Positions 19,516 to 24,615 of a stretch of DNA of 24,615 bases are shown piece after piece. Every line of letters begins with the position of its first letter. The first letter of the stretch is position 1. The stretch comes from Ophiothrix spiculata (Eukaryota > Echinodermata > Ophiuroidea > Amphilepidida > Ophiotrichidae). The notes under the pieces are model-generated. The model did not search any database, was not told the origin of the DNA, and saw only the letters and a list, made by a program, of their open reading frames with translations. The translations under genes were made by a program, and so were the position numbers. The stretch is taken from NCBI GenBank assembly GCA_000969725.1, contig JXSR01S042935.1; one strand, 5' to 3'.

Positions 19516-20340
19516 ACAATAATATTAGAATCATTGAATCAAAGTAGAGACTCGTGTCTAGTAGATTGTTCAGATAAAACTTTTAAAAATAAAATGTAAC
19601 ATTTACAACTGTTATCAAAATGAAATGCTATGTAGGTCTTGTATGGGAAATTCAACAGACAGGGAGTAGAAAATATCATTTACAAATTGAGGGTCTGAAA
19701 GAAATAACATTTGAAATAAAACCAAATTTGAAGTTTCAAATAAATCTGTCTTTTTTCAGAATGCTAACTGATCTAGGGTTTGTAAAACGTTTCTCATTCT
19801 GTAAACAGGTCATCTTTTTATAGACATAACATGTAGATTCCTGTTATATGATTGGTTAAAAGTGGGAGATTGGGTTTAACTATGCCCTCTAAATTTACCA
19901 TGCCCAGAGCATAGTTTCCAAAAGGCCCGCTCAACATATTATGCATGTGTAACTTTGCTGATATGATTCTTTTAACCAACCCGATAACAAGAATCTTTTT
20001 GGTATATAAAACAAATATTGACTGCTTATTCAAGTCTGGTTGAAATTATTCCCCTCCATGATCTCAAAACCTTAAAAAATGCCCTCAGGTTCACTTCGGG
20101 CATAGTCATGGTTTCAAGATCACCTCCAGGAAATGATTTTAACTGTGTCAATTTATAATAAAGCAGCCACACTTTCTATACAATAAAATTTAACATTGAT
20201 CTCCATAATTCCTAAGCATAACATGTAATTAAGTTTTAATTCTATCAAGGACAATTTATTTAAATTTAGTCATAACTGCAGTTCTGAACATAAATAGTCT
20301 CTCACTAAATTAACAATTTATTTCTATAAGCAAGGGTGTT
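19516..20340. other. AT-rich spacer
   Basis: Unique sequence. ACTATGCCCTC (19879) and GGGCATAGT (20098) are inverted relative to each other about 210 bp apart, too short to define an element. Frames of 67 and 71 codons (19620-19823 plus, 19818-20033 minus) have no features. Confidence 0.4.
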
Positions 20341-20535
20341 TAGGAATTTGACTCTAAATATAAATGGAATAGCCTCGTCATAATTTCTACAGATTAAATC
20401 CACATATTTTCAAAGATGCTGAAATACTGTCATATTTGGCATTAAAAACACATCGTATAACCTTGTTATAATGTCTACAAATCAAAAATTCCAATTTTTT
20501 TTCCAGGAACTCTAAATACTGTCATATACTAAACA
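20340..20535. repeat. two-copy tandem repeat, about 92-bp spacing
   Basis: AAATACTGTCATAT recurs at 20422 and 20514, preceded in both copies by a TATAATxTCTACA block, and a partial third ACTCTAAATA lies at 20351. It lies about 85 bp downstream of the candidate minus-strand exon, within its putative intron. Confidence 0.7.
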
Positions 20536-20618
20536 GAATCCAATTAAACTAAATGTCACATATGACATTCAAATTTCAATTACCACAGAAATTTCTTCAA
20601 TATTTTTAAAATGCTTAC

Positions 20619-20720
20619 TTATTAGCTGATCCGTTGGCATTTGCTGACGACCGCTGGCTCCCGCTACTAACTATTTCCGTAAATCTTCTCCGTATTTCAT
20701 ACCGACCTCTTTGCCCGCGG
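20619..20720 (-). CDS. candidate internal coding exon, protein not identified
   Basis: On the minus strand a long pyrimidine tract (CTCTCC, then ten T, then CATTTTCAATTTAG, about 20721-20750) leads directly into a 102-nt segment that ends before GTAAGC at 20618-20613. The segment is 51 of 102 G+C with nine CpG, against surroundings near 30%. Only one frame is open: one base, 33 whole codons, then two bases, so both introns fall in phase 2 and the exon could be skipped without shifting the frame. The peptide starts RGQRGRYEIRRRFTEIVSSG and continues Ser/Asn/Ala-rich, basic first and then low-complexity, as in linker regions of cytoplasmic or channel proteins. I do not recognise the protein. 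No partner exon was found in the window, which would make the rest intronic. Splice signals, composition and frame agree, but without homology it remains a prediction. Confidence 0.55.
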
Positions 20721-21677
20721 CTAAATTGAAAATGAAAAAAAAAATGGAGAGAAATGATGGATGGTGGAATTAATAGGAATTAATCAACAGTATTGGATGG
20801 TTAACATTGTATATATGCTTGTACCATGGCATTAGGAATGATTTATAGAGAAATTCTTTCAGTTTTATGAAATGATGCATCTGTTATTTGATTTAGTATA
20901 GATAGACTCTTACAACGCAATGTGCCGGAAATGGATCATGTTTTCCGATAAAATAAATAATGACGGAAGAATGAACTAAAATTTGTAAATTTGCAACAAA
21001 AAAAACTCATCTGAGTTTCGGATGCAATATAGCAAGATGTATTACACATTACAAATGATTTACTTGGTTCACTTTGGTTTAGTGAACCCAAAGCATTTAG
21101 AAAATAAATCATTTAATGGCAGTTTTAAATTTTCTCTTTTAACATCACTAATTGCAATTTTATGCATGTTATTTAAGCTCAGAATTTACCATCATTGAAG
21201 GAATTTGATGTTTTTTTCCCTTCATTTGTGATTGACAATCTCTTTTAGCACAGAATAGTAAAGTTTTACAATTATTGCAATATGTACTAGTTAAAGTTAA
21301 GTTTATTTAGATCACAGATTGAAGGTTCTAATAAAAAATAACAATGATGTGGTCCCAAATTACAAATGTAGAGATGGGTTTTGACTGTTTTGTCTCTAAT
21401 TCAACAGAGAACTGGTGACAGTACAACTATGCTAAAATTTCATTTGATTTCTCACATTCCATTTTCATTTTATGAACTTCTGTATATTTCACTTCCCATA
21501 ATAGGTGTGTTGAATTTATATGATCTGGATATTTCTGTAAAAATATAAAAAGTAGTTCAAAGCCTCTTCATTTCAGGAGTGGGTTATCAAATTAATATGA
21601 TAGGCCGACAACTTCAGGAAGTGTGAATAAATCCTAGTTCCGTAACATTTCAGGTTAGCCAATCACTGAATGGCCCT
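20721..21677. other. intron-like AT-rich sequence with one compound hairpin
   Basis: AAATGATTTA (21053-21062) pairs with TAAATCATTT (21105-21114), and inside it GGTTCACT (21066-21073) pairs with AGTGAACC (21081-21088). Both are perfect. The helix is interrupted by a 16-nt one-sided bulge, so it is a poor microRNA precursor. No gene is visible elsewhere in the stretch. Confidence 0.5.
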
Positions 21678-22042
21678 CTTAAAGCAATACTATAAGATTT
21701 TGATCACAAATGATTTATAGTAAAAACATCATAAAATGAAGGAATGTGACTATCTAAAAGCATTTTCAAGTGTATTTTGTCCAAAAATTGTTTTGCCACT
21801 GAAAAATCAATAAATCAAAAAAAAAGCATGCATGCTTTCCTATACTAATACATGTTGAATTAAATTCGGGATCCCGAATTTAATTCAACAAATGGCCATA
21901 ACAGAAAAAGTAAGCATCTTCTAGCCAAATCGTTTGGAGGGTATCTTTATCTACCAAAAACAAACCCAATAAGCCCAAAAAATCAAAAGTAATGGGTGAG
22001 AGGGGGTGCTTCAATTTTAACACTTCATAGTATTGCTTTAAG
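21678..22042. mobile_element. TTAA-flanked MITE with long central palindrome
   Basis: The left end reads TTAAAGCAATACTATAAG and the right end is the complement of TTAAAGCAATACTATGAAG, so inverted ends of about 15 bp are perfect and carry TTAA at both outer limits. That fits a piggyBac-like TTAA duplication, or a TA duplication with longer ends. Near the middle is a perfect 38-bp palindrome (21853-21890) centred on GGGATCCC, and just before it the 16-bp palindrome AAAGCATGCATGCTTT (21823-21838). No frame encodes a protein. Confidence 0.8.
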
Positions 22043-22679
22043 TAAAAGGCTCTACTTCTTAAAGATTTAAGAACATTCCTTAGTTGGACTGTGAAGAATA
22101 ATCATTCCTAAATCTAGAAATATTAAATACTTTAGAACAATGGTTTCTATTTCATAAGGCAACTTTGGATGATAAATGTTAATATATACTATCAGTTCAT
22201 TTCATTTCCATTGTAAAACTGTTAAGAAAATTTAAAGGAAAACAAAAATTCCTATCTTTGATTAACCTCATACCTAACCTTAATTAGACTACAATACATT
22301 GATCATTGGTCAATTATGACCAACTTTATGTCAAAATATGTAATGTTTTAAAATCATTTAAATAAATTGGTTTTAAGGTAGGAAATGTGATCACTCCTAA
22401 GTTTGCCAAGTTTTAAATTTTCTTGTCAAGAAGTAACTTCAGAACATAATTTTAAACAGTAAAATTTTTACTTACAAATATTTCTAAATAGTTTATGAAA
22501 TAGAGCCCAGATTTATAAAGTACAGATAGATAGTCTTGAAAAATACAGCCCATCATTTATTCCCACTCTTCAAAGGGAATAAAATGAAACTTTGATGAAG
22601 TTATGAATCCATAAACAAGGACATTTATTTATGGGTATGCTTTAATTTATGACAAGCCATGGGCAACTTTTGATTAAAA
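22043..22679. other. AT-rich spacer
   Basis: Nothing but AT-rich unique sequence. No frame or repeat stands out. Confidence 0.5.
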
Positions 22680-22960
22680 ATAATAACGACGAACGCTTAT
22701 TCAAAGTCAGACAAAATTTGATTAAATATTTTATTTCGGTCTACATACGCTCTAAATAAATTGTTGAACTGCAAAGTCGTGCAATAATGGATTAATAACC
22801 ACCTGTCGTACAATAAATCATATGGGCAGAAACGACTAATGGAGCGTTATTAAATGAAAGTGATCGCTCTCCTAGCCTGCCCGACATGTTGGCTCGCTTA
22901 CGAGCAAAATTCTTTGAATGACTCTTCAGGGCTGTTCTTTTCCTGGTATATTCATGTACC
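22680..22960. promoter_or_regulatory. candidate conserved or regulatory stretch
   Basis: A GC-balanced, CpG-containing, non-repetitive block rich in ATTA-type words (GATTAATAACC, GTTATTAAATGAAAG, CAATAAATCATATGG) sits in AT-poor-complexity flanks. An 80-codon minus-strand frame (22792-23034) covers it, and its C-terminal half, starting RKRANMSGRLGERSLSFNNA, looks more coding-like than most frames here. It lacks a clear acceptor, and the donor-like GTGGTT is weak. It could be a regulatory element, a 5' exon or neither. Confidence 0.2.
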
Positions 22961-23327
22961 ATAAACAGCGAGTTTTTTTGCATTTCCAAATTTTTCAATG
23001 ATTTTCTATTTTTGCCTAAATTAAAATTTTGCATTAATTTTTTAAATATGTTATTATGGCAGTCCTCTTTACATAATAATCAACTTCAGATATTGTTTTT
23101 AAAAAGCATATATACTCGTAATTTGGCAAAAAGTGAAAAATTGTGTCGCAAAATTGTGCCATGTTTCTCCGCTAGTTGCTAGAGGCATATATTCAATTAT
23201 GTAACTAAGGAAATGTGTAAGGAGGAGTAGTGAACTTTCAATATGATTTGATATATGCATTGCAGCTATGCCATATTCAGTGAATGCTCAATTTCAATAT
23301 CCAAACTTTGGACATTAAATCATCCGT
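22961..23327. other. AT-rich spacer
   Basis: I see no gene, repeat unit or inverted-end element in this stretch. Confidence 0.5.
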
Positions 23328-23485
23328 AAGCCATACTTGAAATGTGTGGCACGATGCCACGTGATATTACACAGCAAACAAGAATCACCATAATACCATG
23401 ATCCTAAAGCCATACTTGAAAATATATGACATGCTACCACGTGATATCATACAGCGAACAAAAATCACCTCAAAAACATGGTGGT
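23328..23485. repeat. two-copy tandem repeat, 79-bp unit
   Basis: AAGCCATACTTGAAA recurs at 23328 and 23407. CCACGTGATAT and AACAAxAATCACC repeat in step. Each copy contains CACGTG, an E-box word. The first copy also has GTGGCA-CGA-TGCCAC, a small hairpin. The copies differ by roughly one base in six. Confidence 0.85.
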
Positions 23486-24615
23486 TTTGATGTCAATTTC
23501 TTCCTGATATGTTTTGAGCTAAAAATGATACACAATATGTCTGAGTTCAGGAAAACATTTAAGTTTTGATCTAAAATGTAATTTCCTTCCTTTAGTTTCA
23601 CCTGCCTCAGTGTGATATACTACACCTGGGTAGGGGTGCTCGCATTTGGTTCAGAATGAGATACACAGCTGGAGCTTGAAACCATATCCTCTTTTTGAAG
23701 GTCATTTTCAATCAAATAGTGACAAATTGTTGGAGGATTTGGCAAAGCAGGACCATGCAAATTCTTACCCATACCACTTTAAAGAGCCTAGTCTTGATTC
23801 CAATTGGTATTTTAAAATGTATAAAAATGCTCTTAATAATAAAATCTTGAAAATGTATCAAATTCAAGAAAAAGTATACAAATTCACACAGAAATGACTA
23901 GAATTGAGAGATAACTAACTTGAGTATGCCTATGATTAAGACTTAAGTTAAAATATCAGGCTCCTTAACCATACTCTATTTACTATACAGGTTTTTTTGT
24001 GGATAAGCAGTTTCAAACAGCATTTACTTTTATTTAGAGAAATAACTTGTAATATTTTATTCTGTGACAATGGTGTGACCTTTTTTAAGCGTTTTCTTTA
24101 AGAGATTTTGGACAAGTTCAGCATGCATCCCCAATTTGTTTCTGACATTTATTTCGAGATGTTTCCATCATTTGAAGTGCTATCGGTAATAATGGAAGCA
24201 TACAAGTTTTCATTGTCAAATTCAAACCCAAAATATTTAGATTTTCTTTTATTATTATTAATTTTCATTGTCGGCAACGATAAATACTGCCCCAGAGAGT
24301 TGAAATCTTAAAATTGGCTTTATTAGCAGGTTTGATGGCAGTTTGAATTTACTTCTGATTTAACTACAATCTATGAAGTAAAAGCAATGTTTTAACAATG
24401 ATTTTAACCTGCATTTTATGACTTCAATTCACTCTTTTAGACAATAGCCTCATACCCAAGATCAACATGCAAAACAAAATTCTACTTTTTGATGGTCCAA
24501 TAGGTTTCTCAATATTTGGTACTTAACAATTGAATACGCTAGAATAAGAACATCCCAACTCCATGTGCTGCCTTCTGTTAATCATATTTATAAAATATAA
24601 ATGCATACAAATTTC
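23486..24615. other. AT-rich terminal spacer
   Basis: Plus-strand frames of 83 codons (23646-23897) and 67 codons (24108-24311) show no domain or splice context. GGGTAGGGGTGCTC at 23628 is faintly like the G-run repeats, but no matching end was found. Confidence 0.4.

Noticed and set aside
21053-21114. microRNA precursor
   Set aside because: The two perfect helices are separated by a 16-nt one-sided bulge and are short, unlike a precursor stem.
1-24615. tRNA, rRNA or other structural RNA genes
   Set aside because: No A-box and B-box pair, cloverleaf or rRNA-like segment was seen on either strand by eye.

Overview
This is AT-rich eukaryotic DNA, roughly two thirds A+T by eye. It has no compact gene order, no long reading frame and no recognisable RNA gene. 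The repeats are of a kind common in marine invertebrate genomes: short inverted-repeat DNA elements, elements ending in long G/C runs, and elements with TTTCGCG motifs. A marine invertebrate, perhaps an echinoderm or another invertebrate deuterostome, fits best. That is an inference from repeat style, not an identification. The window reads as intergenic or intronic sequence filled with non-autonomous repeats.

Layout. 1-860 is mostly unique, with two neighbouring hairpins near 494-559 and a weak exon-like stretch at 132-233. 860-3310 is a degenerate tandem array with a period of 380-406 bp. Each unit appears to be built from two older related halves. 3691-4265 is an inverted-repeat element with TTTCGCG motifs in both arms. 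4811-5165, 7711-8013, 11733-12000 and 14369-14677 are G/C-run elements or relatives. The first has 8-bp flanking repeats, and the second and fourth share a GCACCCAATTTT inverted repeat. 6175-6546 is a three-copy 124-bp tandem repeat. Further short inverted-repeat elements lie at 9340-9733, 11182-11597 (two copies in tandem), 13830-14172 (TTAA flanks), 15282-15503 (hAT type with a perfect 8-bp target duplication), 17291-17450 (compound foldback) and 21678-22042 (TTAA flanks, with a 38-bp perfect palindrome inside). Small two-copy tandem repeats lie near 12.2, 19.3, 20.4 and 23.4 kb.

The only convincing host coding signal is a 102-nt candidate internal exon on the minus strand at 20619-20720. 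It has a strong polypyrimidine tract and AG acceptor, a GTAAGC donor, 50% GC in AT-rich surroundings, and exactly one open frame, of 33 whole codons. If real, much of the window is intron of a minus-strand gene. I could not name the protein. Two unique stretches (18.40-18.50 and 22.68-22.96 kb) look denser than their surroundings and may be regulatory or conserved.

I found no evidence of a novel multi-gene system. The interesting content is the exon and the variety and nesting of small non-autonomous elements.
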